Shown here one piece after another: positions 35,401 to 44,127 of a stretch of DNA of 64,000 nt. The stretch comes from Streptomyces sp. NBC_00461. GTDB taxonomy: Bacteria; Actinomycetota; Actinomycetes; Streptomycetales; Streptomycetaceae. The notes under the pieces were generated by a model, which was not told the DNA's origin, did not search any database, and saw nothing but the letters and a program-made list of their open reading frames with translations. The DNA lies in the NCBI RefSeq assembly GCF_036013935.1, contig NZ_CP107902.1:5675001-5739000 (forward strand), written 5' to 3'. The first letter of the stretch is position 1, and every line of letters starts with the position of its first letter. The position numbers and the translations under genes are program-made.

Positions 35401-36825
35401 CTAGTGATCCTGCGCGGGAGCCCTGCGCGGCAGCAGTCGTACGAGGGGCAGGCACAGGGTGACGGCCGCGGCGACCACGGCGAGGCTCACGAGCAGGGCG
35501 TGGGGTTCGCCGCCGTCGGCCGCCTTGAAGTACACGGTCGTCACGGCGGCGGCGCCGATCGCGTTGGCCAGCTGCTGCACCGCGTTGAGCGAGCCGCTCG
35601 CGCTGCCGGCCTCCTCGGGGGCGATGTCGCCGATGGTGACGTCGTAGACCGTGCCGAAGCAGGTGCCCATGCCGAGGCCGATCAGGAGGAGCGGCGGAAC
35701 GAGGGCCCAGCTGCCGGGAGCGGCGGCCCCGCACGCGAGTGCCGCCAGGTAGCCGCAGCCGGCCAGGATGATCAGCAGGCCCGCGACGACCAGCAGCCGC
35801 CCGTAGGTGTGGATCAGCCGGTAGCAGGCGATGGACGCGACGACGATGCCCGCGGAGAGCGGGATCAGGCCGAGTGCGGTGCCGGCGGGGGAGCGGCCGA
35901 GGCCCTGCTGGAAGTAGAGGGAGACGACGTAGAGAAGGCCGGCGACCGCGGCGAAGGCGAGGATGCCGAGGATCAGGCCCGAGGTGAAGCCGCGGTTGCG
36001 GAGCAGGGAGGGGCGGATCAGGGGGTCGGCGGCGGTGCGCTGGCGGTGGCAGAAGGCGGCGAACAGGGCGAGGCCGAGCAGGAGCAGGGCGAGCGGCCGG
36101 GAGGTCCAGCCGGTCGCCGAGCCGTCGATGAGTCCGCCGAGCAGGCCGAGCATGGCGCCCGCGAGCAGGGCGGAGCCCGGGATGTCGACGGAGACGGACG
36201 GGTCGCCGGTGTCGCGGGGGAGCAGGCGGGCGGCGGCGAGCAGGGCGGCGGAGCCCAGGAGCAGGTTGATCAGGAACATGGGGCGCCAGCCCAGGCCCGC
36301 GACGTCCGCGTCGACCAGGAAGCCGGCGAGGATCGGGCCGCCGACCGCGGACAGTCCCATCACCGGCCCGAACAGGCTGAACGCCTTGCCGATCTCCTCG
36401 CGCGGCCAGGTCGCACCGAGGATTCCGAAGCCCTGGGGGACGAGGAGGGCGCCGAAGGCTCCCTGGGTCAGGCGGGCCACGACCAGGAACGCCGGAGTCG
36501 GGGCCAGCCCGCACGCGACCGACGCGGCCACGAACCCGGCGAGTCCGATCAGGAACAGCCGCCGGCGCCCGAACCTGTCGCCGAGCCGTCCGCCGGGCAC
36601 CAGCAGCACACCGAGCGCGAGGGCGTAGGAGGCGCCGAGCCACTGCACGAGACTCGCGCCGCCGCCGAGGTCCCGCGTGATGGTGGGCGCGGCGATGTTG
36701 GTGATCGTCGCGTCGAGGAGGTCGAGGACGTCGGCGGCCAGGACGACGGCGAGAACGGCCCAGCGGGTGCGGGTGCGGGTGCGGAGGGCCGGAGAATCAT
36801 CTGCGTTACGAAGAGTCTGCGTCAC
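35401..36825 (-). CDS. MFS drug-efflux transporter (DHA2-like)
   Basis: A 474-residue transporter with about 14 hydrophobic segments. The antiporter-type motifs are LDATITNIAAPTITRDL and LGDRFGRRRLFLIGL, and GPVMGLSAVGGPILAGFLVD is motif C of drug/H+ antiporters. The frame is open far upstream, but the protein starts at GTG 36825: a TAAATAT-like -10 lies 6-7 bases before it, so the mRNA may be leaderless. An operator-like palindrome overlaps the start. The AraC-type regulator gene lies just upstream on the same strand. Confidence 0.88.
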   Translation of the reverse strand: MTQTLRNADDSPALRTRTRTRWAVLAVVLAADVLDLLDATITNIAAPTITRDLGGGASLVQWLGASYALALGVLLVPGGRLGDRFGRRRLFLIGLAGFVAASVACGLAPTPAFLVVARLTQGAFGALLVPQGFGILGATWPREEIGKAFSLFGPVMGLSAVGGPILAGFLVDADVAGLGWRPMFLINLLLGSAALLAAARLLPRDTGDPSVSVDIPGSALLAGAMLGLLGGLIDGSATGWTSRPLALLLLGLALFAAFCHRQRTAADPLIRPSLLRNRGFTSGLILGILAFAAVAGLLYVVSLYFQQGLGRSPAGTALGLIPLSAGIVVASIACYRLIHTYGRLLVVAGLLIILAGCGYLAALACGAAAPGSWALVPPLLLIGLGMGTCFGTVYDVTIGDIAPEEAGSASGSLNAVQQLANAIGAAAVTTVYFKAADGGEPHALLVSLAVVAAAVTLCLPLVRLLPRRAPAQDH

Positions 36826-36837
36826 GCAGATAAATAT
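36804..36837 (-). promoter_or_regulatory. Operator-like repeats over the MFS start codon
   Basis: On the minus strand CTGCGTGACGCAG is a 6-1-6 palindrome at the start codon, and CTTCGTAACGCAG follows 10 bases on as a related half. A TATTTAT box stands just upstream. A TetR-type repressor could block both transcription and translation start here. Confidence 0.5.
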
Positions 36838-36959
36838 CCGTGCTGCGCTCCCGGCCGTCAAGGGAAAATCGTCGGAGGCCGGCCTCGGCCGGCGGGCCGG
36901 GGTGCAGGGCTGCGCTCCGGCGCGCGGCGGAACGGGGCGCGCCTGACGCGCCGAGGCGC

Positions 36960-37811
36960 CTAAGTGCCTGGAGCCGAAGCAGGAGCCGGAGTCGAAGCCG
37001 TTGGATTCGCGGCGTAGGCGGTGGGTGGCATTCCCACCGTCGCCGTGAAGTCCCGTACCAGATGGGCCTGGTCGGCGTAGCCGAGGTCGGCGGCGAGGGC
37101 GGCCCAGTCCACCTCGCGGTCCGTCTCCGCGTGCTCCAGGGCCTCGTGGATGCGGTAGCGCAGGATGACCCACTTGGGGCCCACGCCGACGTATCCGGCG
37201 AAGAGGCGTTGCAGCAGTCGTACGGACATGCCCTCCGCGCGGGCGAAGTCGGCGACGCGGCGGATCGTGCGGTCGGTGCGGATGCGGTCGACCAGGGCCG
37301 TCGCGAGGTCGGCCTGGGGGTCGGGGCGCGGATCCAGGGCGAGGAGGAAGGCGTCGAGTGCGGCGATGCGGGCCCGCTCGTCGTCCGGGGCGAGGGCGGC
37401 GGCGACGGTGGCGGCGAGGTCGGTCTGCGGGAAGATCTCCGGGGAGAAGACCCTTCGGCCCGTCCACTCGCTCACCGCCCGCCCGGGCGCGAAGGGCCGG
37501 AAGGCGCCCGGCCTGAACTTGATGCCGCACACCCGGCCGCGCCCCTCCAGCTTCTGCGTGAACAGGCCGTGCTGGATGCCCGCGATCTCCACGCGAGGCT
37601 CCTGGCCCTCGAACTGCTGGAAGACGATGTGGACGGCGGGGTGGGTGACCACCTGCGAGACGTACGGTTCCTGGAGGTCCCAGTCGATCAGCCAGTAGTG
37701 CTCGACATGGCGGCGCAGCGGTTCGGCGGGCTCGGGGCGGCGGAAGTCCACGCGCGCGAGGAAGTCCGCGGCGCCGACGATGCCTCGGGTGTCTCGGCGT
37801 GGGGTGGCCAT
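36960..37811 (-). CDS. AraC-family transcriptional regulator (DUF6597)
   Basis: A 283-residue regulator. The N-terminal domain (FRRPEPAEPLRRHVEHYWLI, HPAVHIVFQQFEG, GIKFRPGAFRPF) is of the DUF6597 sensor type. The C-terminal double helix-turn-helix has IRRVADFARAEGMSVRLLQR, then FAGYVGVGPKWVILRYRIHE and AADLGYADQAHLVRDF. The tail is Ala/Pro-rich. It is divergent from the LLM oxidoreductase operon and upstream of the MFS gene; either may be its target. Confidence 0.92.
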   Translation of the reverse strand: MATPRRDTRGIVGAADFLARVDFRRPEPAEPLRRHVEHYWLIDWDLQEPYVSQVVTHPAVHIVFQQFEGQEPRVEIAGIQHGLFTQKLEGRGRVCGIKFRPGAFRPFAPGRAVSEWTGRRVFSPEIFPQTDLAATVAAALAPDDERARIAALDAFLLALDPRPDPQADLATALVDRIRTDRTIRRVADFARAEGMSVRLLQRLFAGYVGVGPKWVILRYRIHEALEHAETDREVDWAALAADLGYADQAHLVRDFTATVGMPPTAYAANPTASTPAPASAPGT

Positions 37812-37903
37812 GTCGCGATCGTAGGACGGGGCACTGACAGTCGACGCGGGGTGCGGAATACGGGTGCGGAATACGGGGGGCGGGGTCGTCGTTGCCGGGT
37901 ATA

Positions 37904-37917
37904 GTTGAACAGTCAAC
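37904..37917. promoter_or_regulatory. Operator-like palindrome before the LLM oxidoreductase
   Basis: GTTGA-ACAG-TCAAC lies 20 bases before the gene start, next to a TATAG that can be a -10 box. Palindromes of this kind are typical MarR-type sites, so a repressor is likely. Confidence 0.55.
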
Positions 37918-37937
37918 AACCTGGAGGGTGAGAGACC

Positions 37938-39029
37938 ATGCAGTTCGGGATCTTCAGCGTCGGCGATGTCACGCCGGACCCGACGACCGGCCGTACGCCG
38001 ACCGAGCGCGAGCGCATCAAGGCCATGGTCGCCATCGCGCTGAAGGCCGAGGAGGTCGGCCTCGACGTCTTCGCCACCGGCGAGCACCACAACCCGCCGT
38101 TCGTGCCGTCGTCGCCGACCACGATGCTCGGTTATGTCGCGGCGAAGACGGAGAAGCTGATCCTCTCCACGTCCACGACGCTGATCACCACCAACGACCC
38201 GGTGAAGATCGCCGAGGACTTCGCGATGCTGCAGCACCTGGCCGACGGCCGGGTCGACCTGATGATGGGCCGCGGCAACACCGGCCCGGTCTACCCCTGG
38301 TTCGGCAAGGACATCCGGCAGGGCATCAACCTCGCCGTCGAGAACTACGCGCTGCTGCACCGGCTGTGGCGCGAGGACGTCGTCGACTGGGAGGGCACCT
38401 TCCGCACGCCGCTGCAGGGCTTCACCTCCACGCCCCGGCCGCTGGACGACGTACCGCCGTTCGTCTGGCACGGCTCCATCCGCTCGCCCGAGATCGCCGA
38501 GCAGGCGGCCTACTACGGCGACGGCTTCTTCCACAACAACATCTTCTGGCCGGCCGACCACACCAAGCGAATGGTCGAGCTGTACCGGCAGCGGTACGCG
38601 CACTACGGGCACGGCACGCCCGAGCAGGCGATCGTCGGCCTCGGCGGGCAGGTGTTCATGCGGCGCAACTCGCAGGACGCGGTGCGGGAGTTCCGGCCGT
38701 ACTTCGACAACGCGCCGGTCTACGGCCACGGGCCCTCGCTGGAGGACTTCACCGACCAGACCCCGCTCACCGTCGGCTCGCCGCAGCAGGTGATCGAGAA
38801 GACGCTGAGCTTCCGCGAGTACGCCGGCGACTACCAGCGCCAGCTGTTCCTGCTCGACCACGCGGGGCTGCCGCTGAAGACCGTGCTGGAACAGCTCGAC
38901 ATGCTGGGCGAGGAGGTCGTGCCGGTGCTGCGCAACGAGTTCGCGGCCGGGCGCCCGGCGAACGTGCCCGAGGCGCCGACCCACGCGTCCCTGCTGGCCG
39001 CCGCCGAGAAGGACGAGGCCGCCGTATGA
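37938..39029 (+). CDS. LLM-class flavin-dependent oxidoreductase
   Basis: A 363-residue luciferase-like monooxygenase. The TIM-barrel features are MQFGIFSVGDVTPDP, LDVFATGEHHNPPFVPSSPT, LSTSTTLITTNDPVKIAED and LADGRVDLMMGRGNTGPVYP. These enzymes use reduced FMN or F420. The reductase gene right behind it points to FMNH2 supplied by its partner. AGGGTGAGAG precedes the ATG. Substrate unknown. Confidence 0.93.
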   Translation: MQFGIFSVGDVTPDPTTGRTPTERERIKAMVAIALKAEEVGLDVFATGEHHNPPFVPSSPTTMLGYVAAKTEKLILSTSTTLITTNDPVKIAEDFAMLQHLADGRVDLMMGRGNTGPVYPWFGKDIRQGINLAVENYALLHRLWREDVVDWEGTFRTPLQGFTSTPRPLDDVPPFVWHGSIRSPEIAEQAAYYGDGFFHNNIFWPADHTKRMVELYRQRYAHYGHGTPEQAIVGLGGQVFMRRNSQDAVREFRPYFDNAPVYGHGPSLEDFTDQTPLTVGSPQQVIEKTLSFREYAGDYQRQLFLLDHAGLPLKTVLEQLDMLGEEVVPVLRNEFAAGRPANVPEAPTHASLLAAAEKDEAAV

Positions 39030-39049
39030 ACGGAGAAGGAGGCCGCCGT

Positions 39050-39643
39050 ATGAAGCTTGTCGTCGTCTCGGCGGGGCTGAGTGTTCCGTCGTCCACCCGG
39101 CTGCTGGGCGACCGCCTCGCCGCCGCGGTGGGCCGGCAGACCCCTGCCGATGTGCAGGTCGTCGAGCTGCGCGACCTCGCCGTGGAGATCGCGCACAACT
39201 TCACCAACGGGTTCCCCGGCCGGAACCTGTCCGCCGCGCTGGACGCGGTGACCGAGGCCGACGGGCTCGTGGTCGTCACCCCCGTCTTCTCGGCGTCGTA
39301 CAGCGGACTGTTCAAGTCCTTCTTCGACGTGCTCGACAAGGACGCGCTGGCGGGCACGCCCGTGCTGATCGCCGCGACCGGCGGTACGGCCCGGCACTCC
39401 CTGGTGCTGGAGCACGCGCTGCGGCCGCTCTTCGCCTACCTGCGGGCGGTGGTCGTCCCGACCGGGGTCTACGCCGCCTCGGAGGACTGGGGCGCGGAGG
39501 GACTGGACGGACGGATCGAGCGGGCCGCTCAGGAACTGGCGGCGCTGATGACCGGGCTGGGCGCGGGGGCCGCCGACAGGAAGTCGGAGCCCGACCTGGT
39601 GCCGTTCGAGCAGCAGCTCGCCGCCCTTCGTCCCGCAGGGTGA
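39050..39643 (+). CDS. NAD(P)H-dependent FMN reductase (CE1759 type)
   Basis: A 197-residue flavodoxin-like reductase: MKLVVVSAGLSVPSSTRLLG, GLVVVTPVFSASYSGLFKSF and GTPVLIAATGGTARHSLVLE are flavin-binding segments. It very likely feeds reduced flavin to the LLM oxidoreductase just upstream. GGAGG stands eight bases before ATG 39050. An in-frame ATG at 39026 overlaps the upstream stop (ATGA), created by a small duplication of the junction. Confidence 0.9.
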   Translation: MKLVVVSAGLSVPSSTRLLGDRLAAAVGRQTPADVQVVELRDLAVEIAHNFTNGFPGRNLSAALDAVTEADGLVVVTPVFSASYSGLFKSFFDVLDKDALAGTPVLIAATGGTARHSLVLEHALRPLFAYLRAVVVPTGVYAASEDWGAEGLDGRIERAAQELAALMTGLGAGAADRKSEPDLVPFEQQLAALRPAG

Positions 39644-39759
39644 GAGGACGGTAGGGGCAGGGTCCCGGTTGCGTCACAGGGGTGAGAGGCCAGTAAGAAG
39701 GGTCCCGGGTGAGCTGCTCATCACGGCGCGGCACTCCGGGCCCTTGGCACTATGGGTGG

Positions 39760-40485
39760 GTGCCCCAAACTGTGCTGCTCGCCGAAGACGACCGCGCCAT
39801 CCGCCATGCCCTGGAGCGGGCCCTGAGCCTGGAGGGCTATCAGGTCACCGCGGTCGCCGACGGCGTGGAGGCGCTGGCGCAGGCCCACAAGACCCCGCCG
39901 GACGTGCTCCTGCTGGACGTGATGATGCCCGGCATCGACGGGCTGCAGGTCTGCCGGGTGCTGCGCGCCGAGGGCGACCGCACCCCGATCCTCATGCTCA
40001 CCGCCCTCGTCGAGACCGCGGACCGCATCGCGGGCCTGGACGCGGGCGCCGACGACTACGTGGTCAAGCCGTTCGACGTCGAGGAGGTCTTCGCGCGGCT
40101 CCGGGCCCTGCTGCGCAGGACCAGCACGGACAGCGGGGCGGCGGCCCCGGCCGACGTCCCCAGCAAGCAGCCGCAGATCTCCGACCGGCAGATCGAGGCC
40201 GCCGGCCTGCGCATGGACGTGCAGGCGCGGCGCGCCTGGCGCGAGGAGCGCGAACTGGAGCTGACCCGCACCGAGTTCGAACTGCTGGAGCTCCTGGTCC
40301 GTAACGCCGGAATCGTCCTCGACCACTCCACCATCTACGACCGCATCTGGGGCTACGACTTCGGGCCCGGTTCCAAGAACCTCGCCGTGTACGTCGGCTA
40401 TCTGCGCCGCAAGCTCGACCAGCCGGGGGCACCGGCGCTGATCCACACGGTGCGCGGTGTGGGTTACGTGCTGCGGGAGGACTGA
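39760..40485 (+). CDS. OmpR-family response regulator (MprA-like)
   Basis: A 241-residue regulator. The receiver has the acidic pocket LLAEDDRAIRHA, phospho-acceptor Asp53 in LLLDVMMPGIDG, and DDYVVKPFD with the conserved Lys. The winged helix covers the last ~95 residues (ELELTRTEFELLELLVRNAG, LAVYVGYLRRKLDQPG, HTVRGVGYVLRED). The start GTG 39760 has no ribosome-binding site; a CACTAT box seven bases upstream and TTGGCAC just before it suggest a leaderless mRNA. The kinase gene follows with no gap. Confidence 0.93.
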   Translation: MPQTVLLAEDDRAIRHALERALSLEGYQVTAVADGVEALAQAHKTPPDVLLLDVMMPGIDGLQVCRVLRAEGDRTPILMLTALVETADRIAGLDAGADDYVVKPFDVEEVFARLRALLRRTSTDSGAAAPADVPSKQPQISDRQIEAAGLRMDVQARRAWREERELELTRTEFELLELLVRNAGIVLDHSTIYDRIWGYDFGPGSKNLAVYVGYLRRKLDQPGAPALIHTVRGVGYVLRED

Positions 40486-41970
40486 GTGGGCCGGCTGCGG
40501 CGGCTGCTGGCCAGACGGCGGCCCGGGCTGGTCTCCCTGCGCACCACGTTCGCGGTGTCGTTCGCCGCGGTCACCGCCGCCGTCACGGTGCTGGTCGGTG
40601 TGCTGTCGTACGGCGCCGCCGCCCGGCTGGTGCGGGTCGACCAGGAGTCCGTGTTCGACCAGGTCGTGCAGGACCTGCGGGACGAGGTGCGCCAGCACCG
40701 GATGACGACGGACGACTTCTCCTCCTCGGCGCCGGGCCACGACATCGTGCGGCCCGCGCGTACGGACGTCCAGGTACTGGGGCGGGACGGCACCGTCGTC
40801 GACCCCGGCAGCCCCGGACTGCCGGTCACCGCCGCCGACCGGTCCATCGCCGCCGCGGACGACTCCGCGAGGATGGCCGAGCACAAGGACGTCGACGTCG
40901 CCCAGGACGTCTACCGGATCGCGACCGTCTCCCTCGGCGACGGGCGGGGCGCGGTGCAGGTCGCGCAGGAGTTCAGCGACACCGAGGACCTGCTGCGGGC
41001 GCTGCAGCAGCGCACGCTGATCCTGATGGCCGCGGTCGTGACGGCGGCCGGCCTGTTCGGATGGTGGCTGGCCCGGCGCATCACCCGCCGCCTGATCATT
41101 CTCACCTCGGCCGCCGAGGACGTCGCCCGCACCCGCCGCCTCGGCATCGAGGTGCCCGTGGCCGGCTACGACGAGGTGGGCCGCCTCGGCCGCGCCTTCG
41201 ACCGCATGCTGGGCCGCCTCGCCCAGTCCGAGGAGGACCAGCGCCGCCTGGTCCAGGACGCCGGGCACGAGCTGCGCACCCCTCTCACCTCGCTGCGTAC
41301 GAACATCTCGCTGCTGCGCCGCATCGACGAACTGCCCCCGGCCAGCCGCGACGACCTGGTCGCGGACCTGAGCCAGGAGGCACGTGAACTGACCGACCTG
41401 GTCAACGAACTGGTGGACCTGGCGGCCGGGCAGTCCGACAACGAGCCGCCCCAGCGGGTCGACCTCGCGGACATCGCCGAGGACGTCGCGGGCCTCGCCT
41501 GCCGTCGCACCGGACGCGAGGTCACGGTCCGCGCGAGCGGCGACACGACGACCGACGGGCGTCCGGGGATGCTGCAGCGCGCGATCTCCAACCTCGTGGA
41601 GAACGCGGCCAAGTTCGACCGCGACGGAACGGGCCACATCGAGATCGCCGTCTCCGGCCCCGCCCGGCCGGGCACGGTCCGCGTCGAGGTCCTCGACCGC
41701 GGTCCCGGAATCGCCGACTGCGACCTGATCCGCGTCTTCGACCGCTTCTACCGCGCGGCCGACGCCCGCTCACTGCCCGGGTCCGGGCTGGGCCTGTCGA
41801 TCGTGCGGGAGGTGGCGATGGCGCACGGCGGGGCGCCGTTCGCGTTCCGCCGCGACGGGGGCGGGGCGGTGATCGGCTTCACGGTGGGCGGGGTGCCGGG
41901 GGCGGGGCGTGGGCCGGGGGTGAGGGGCGGAGCGCAGGCCGAGGTGAGGGGCGGAGTGGGCCGGGGGTGA
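40486..41970 (+). CDS. Sensor histidine kinase (MprB-like)
   Basis: A 494-residue kinase. The first helix is at ~22-45 (FAVSFAAVTAAVTVLVGVLS), then an outer sensor of ~130 residues, a second helix near 180-200 (LILMAAVVTAAGLFGWWLAR), HAMP, and HisKA with His261 in DAGHELRTPLTSL. The ATPase part has NLVENAAKF, DRGPGIAD and GSGLGLSIV. After about residue 465 the protein runs into a Gly/Arg tail made by short DNA repeats. It begins at a GTG one base after the regulator's stop. The signal is unknown; the MprAB family senses envelope stress. Confidence 0.93.
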   Translation: MGRLRRLLARRRPGLVSLRTTFAVSFAAVTAAVTVLVGVLSYGAAARLVRVDQESVFDQVVQDLRDEVRQHRMTTDDFSSSAPGHDIVRPARTDVQVLGRDGTVVDPGSPGLPVTAADRSIAAADDSARMAEHKDVDVAQDVYRIATVSLGDGRGAVQVAQEFSDTEDLLRALQQRTLILMAAVVTAAGLFGWWLARRITRRLIILTSAAEDVARTRRLGIEVPVAGYDEVGRLGRAFDRMLGRLAQSEEDQRRLVQDAGHELRTPLTSLRTNISLLRRIDELPPASRDDLVADLSQEARELTDLVNELVDLAAGQSDNEPPQRVDLADIAEDVAGLACRRTGREVTVRASGDTTTDGRPGMLQRAISNLVENAAKFDRDGTGHIEIAVSGPARPGTVRVEVLDRGPGIADCDLIRVFDRFYRAADARSLPGSGLGLSIVREVAMAHGGAPFAFRRDGGGAVIGFTVGGVPGAGRGPGVRGGAQAEVRGGVGRG

Positions 41971-41988
41971 AGGGCGGAGCGCGGGCCG
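41895..41988. repeat. G-rich tandem repeat at the end of the kinase gene
   Basis: Three imperfect copies of about GGGCCGGGGGTGAGGGGCGG follow each other, crossing the kinase stop codon. The last ~25 kinase residues come from this array. Confidence 0.7.
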
Positions 41989-42131
41989 GGAGTTGGTGAT
42001 CGGCTGTGGAATTGGCCCTGCGGGCGGGTGCCCGATTCGCCGGTGGGGGTGCTGGGGGAGTGCCGTGACTCCGGTGGAAGACTCGCCGGGTACCGGGGGC
42101 CGGTCCGTCGGTGGCCGGGTGACGGGGGAAG

Positions 42132-42659
42132 GTGCGGTTCGTGATCACGCGTGGGGTGTCGTCCGTCGTCCGGGGATCGCGTAGGACCCGAGCCGCCGTG
42201 GCCCTGGGCCTCGCCGGCCTGGTCGCCGGGACCCTCCTCGTCGTATGCGAGGTGAACTCACCGGCCGAAGGCGTCAGGGCAGCGCCGAGGGGCGACGCCC
42301 CGGAGTGTCACCGCGTCGCGCAGGGCTTCCCGCCCGGCCTCGCGGGACTGGACCGTACGGACACCGACGTGCCCGGCGTGGCCGTGTGGGGCGACGGGGC
42401 GGTGACCGCGCGCTGCGGGCTCCGGACGCCCGACCCGACGCTCGACCCGTGCGTGAGCGTGGACGGCATCGACTGGGTGTGGCGACCGAAGTCGCCCGAC
42501 GGGACCAGGGTCCTCGTCACCTACGGCCGCGACCCCGCCGTGGAGATCACGCTCTCCGCCCGGGTCGCGGCCGTCGACGACGTACTGGTGGAACTCAGCC
42601 GCGCGGTGCGACCGCTCGCACAGCACGACAAGTGCATCGGCGACGGGGATCTCATGTAG
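42132..42659 (+). CDS. DUF3515-family membrane-associated protein
   Basis: A 175-residue protein. One N-terminal hydrophobic segment (VALGLAGLVAGTLLVVCEV) anchors or exports it. The outer domain has CHRVAQGFPPGLAGL, PGVAVWGDGAVTARCGL and GIDWVWRP, the DUF3515 pattern with paired cysteines. GTG 42132 follows GGGGGAAG. Function unknown. The frame runs into the decarboxylase relic on the other strand. Confidence 0.8.
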   Translation: MRFVITRGVSSVVRGSRRTRAAVALGLAGLVAGTLLVVCEVNSPAEGVRAAPRGDAPECHRVAQGFPPGLAGLDRTDTDVPGVAVWGDGAVTARCGLRTPDPTLDPCVSVDGIDWVWRPKSPDGTRVLVTYGRDPAVEITLSARVAAVDDVLVELSRAVRPLAQHDKCIGDGDLM

Positions 42660-42660
42660 A

Positions 42661-42943
42661 ACTCACCGGAGTGGTGGTCCGCGTGCACCGCGTCGGCCAT
42701 CAGCTTCTCGGCACGCTCCAGCACCTGCCCACGGGACAGCCGGTCGTCAAGGCCGCCGTTGGCCAGGACGTCGCCGTGGTAGACGGCGTCACCCAGCACA
42801 GCCCGCGCGCGGGGGTCCGCGCCGCGTGCCTGTTTGTGCCCGGGAGGAAAGAAGCCCATCTCGTCGGCGTCGCGATACCGGGCAAGTGCGTCGAGGACGG
42901 GGGCCTCGTCGTGGTTCGGAGCCATGGGTGCCGGGTTCCCCAC
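42661..42943 (-). pseudogene. Truncated Orn/Lys/Arg decarboxylase, N-terminal fragment
   Basis: On the minus strand DALARYRDADEMGFFPPGHK, then ARGADPRARAVLGDAVYHGD and LDDRLSRGQVLERAEKLMAD match the N-terminus of fold-I Orn/Lys/Arg decarboxylases. Similarity stops at AVHADH, exactly where the PLP domain should begin, and the frame then only mirrors the DUF3515 gene. Around 400 residues are missing, so it cannot work. Confidence 0.8.
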
Positions 42944-43011
42944 CCGCAGCCGGTGTACCGCTGTGCCGCGCGTACCGCCACGGCACGCTCACGGCGAGCC
43001 GCCGGGCTCCT

Positions 43012-44127
43012 TCACGGGTGCGTGGGGCGCGGGTGGGTGCTGGGTGGGGGTGCCAGGCCAGGTCCGCGCAGTGCCGTCGCGCCGGACCGCCAGGCCCGCA
43101 GCAGCCCGGCCGACAGACGGTTCTCCAGATGGGTGGTCGCACGGATCCCGAAGGTCACGTCGGCCTCCAGGCCCGGTTCGCTCTCCAGGAGGCCCCCGAC
43201 GACGTCGTGTCGTACGACCTGTTCGTGCACGGCGTCGGCCTCCACGTGCTCGGTGTAGAACCGCACGGCCGCCGGTCCGGCGCCCGTTCTCCGCATGGCC
43301 TCGGCGAGGCGGCGGGAGGCGGGGGGCGAGGTCACCTCGACGGTGGCGAAGTGGCCGACGAGCGCACCGCGCAGTGCTCGGTGCAGGCCGAGCAGCGACA
43401 TCAGGTTGACGGTGGCGAGCGCCTCGGCCGGGGCCGCGTCGACGTAGTGCCCGTACGCCGTGTCCAGGTCCAGGTCCGCCATCAGGTCGGCGAACAGTTC
43501 CGCGTGGATCTCGTCCGCACGGCCCGCGCCGAACTCGTCGAACTCCACCGCCACCATCGCCGCCTTCGCCCGCCCGTGCAGCCGTGGGATGACCCAGGCA
43601 TGCGGGTCCGCCTCCTTGAGGTGGTAGAGCGAGCGCAGCGCCGCGTATTCGCGCAGGTGGCCGAGGTCGCCTTCGTCGTGGAGGAAGTGCGAGACGCTCG
43701 TACCGTCGTCGCCGGCCGGTTCGATCTGGAGCTCGTTCAGCGCCTGCTGGGCCGTGTCGGCGCCGGCCATCGGCACGTCCTCGCGCAATGCACCCAGGAA
43801 GCGGTTCTCGATCGCGCCGCGGCAGGCCAGGAGACGGCTGTCCCACTCAAGGTGGTCGGGGACGTCCTGGAAGCCCTGGTAGTGCAGCTCGTAGAGGAGA
43901 TACAGGGCGAGCTGCAGGTCGTCGCCGTACGGGTGGCAGTCGTCGGGGGAGGGGACGGGAACGGGGACGGAGAGGCCCGCCTGGGGCGATTCCCGCAGCA
44001 GGGCCGTCACGGCGGCGGAGAGCGGGCCGCGCGGTTTGGGGAGACGGGGGGACCGCTGCCGGGGCCGGGACCGGGATTGCGATTCGGATCGGGTGCCGGT
44101 GCCGGTGCCGGATTGGGTGCCGGTCAT
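43012..44127 (-). CDS. Heme-oxygenase-like diiron (HDO) iron-containing redox enzyme
   Basis: A 371-residue all-helical protein of the iron-containing redox enzyme family. After a low-complexity N-terminus (GTGTGTRSESQSRSRP) come DDLQLALYLLYELHYQGF, then VEFDEFGAGRADEIHAELFA and FYTEHVEADAVHEQVVRHDV. The spaced Glu/His/Asp residues in the last two segments fit the metal ligands of heme-oxygenase-like diiron oxidases, which oxidise amines, N-oxygenate or cut C-C bonds. It is the last gene of a three-gene operon and overlaps the CDGSH gene by ATGA. Substrate unknown. Confidence 0.8.
   Translation of the reverse strand: MTGTQSGTGTGTRSESQSRSRPRQRSPRLPKPRGPLSAAVTALLRESPQAGLSVPVPVPSPDDCHPYGDDLQLALYLLYELHYQGFQDVPDHLEWDSRLLACRGAIENRFLGALREDVPMAGADTAQQALNELQIEPAGDDGTSVSHFLHDEGDLGHLREYAALRSLYHLKEADPHAWVIPRLHGRAKAAMVAVEFDEFGAGRADEIHAELFADLMADLDLDTAYGHYVDAAPAEALATVNLMSLLGLHRALRGALVGHFATVEVTSPPASRRLAEAMRRTGAGPAAVRFYTEHVEADAVHEQVVRHDVVGGLLESEPGLEADVTFGIRATTHLENRLSAGLLRAWRSGATALRGPGLAPPPSTHPRPTHP

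Noticed and set aside
34855..36963. A 702-codon plus-strand frame opposite the MFS gene
   Set aside because: It is low-complexity (Arg, Gly, Glu, Gln) and lacks any domain pattern. It crosses the repeat element and mirrors a clear transporter.
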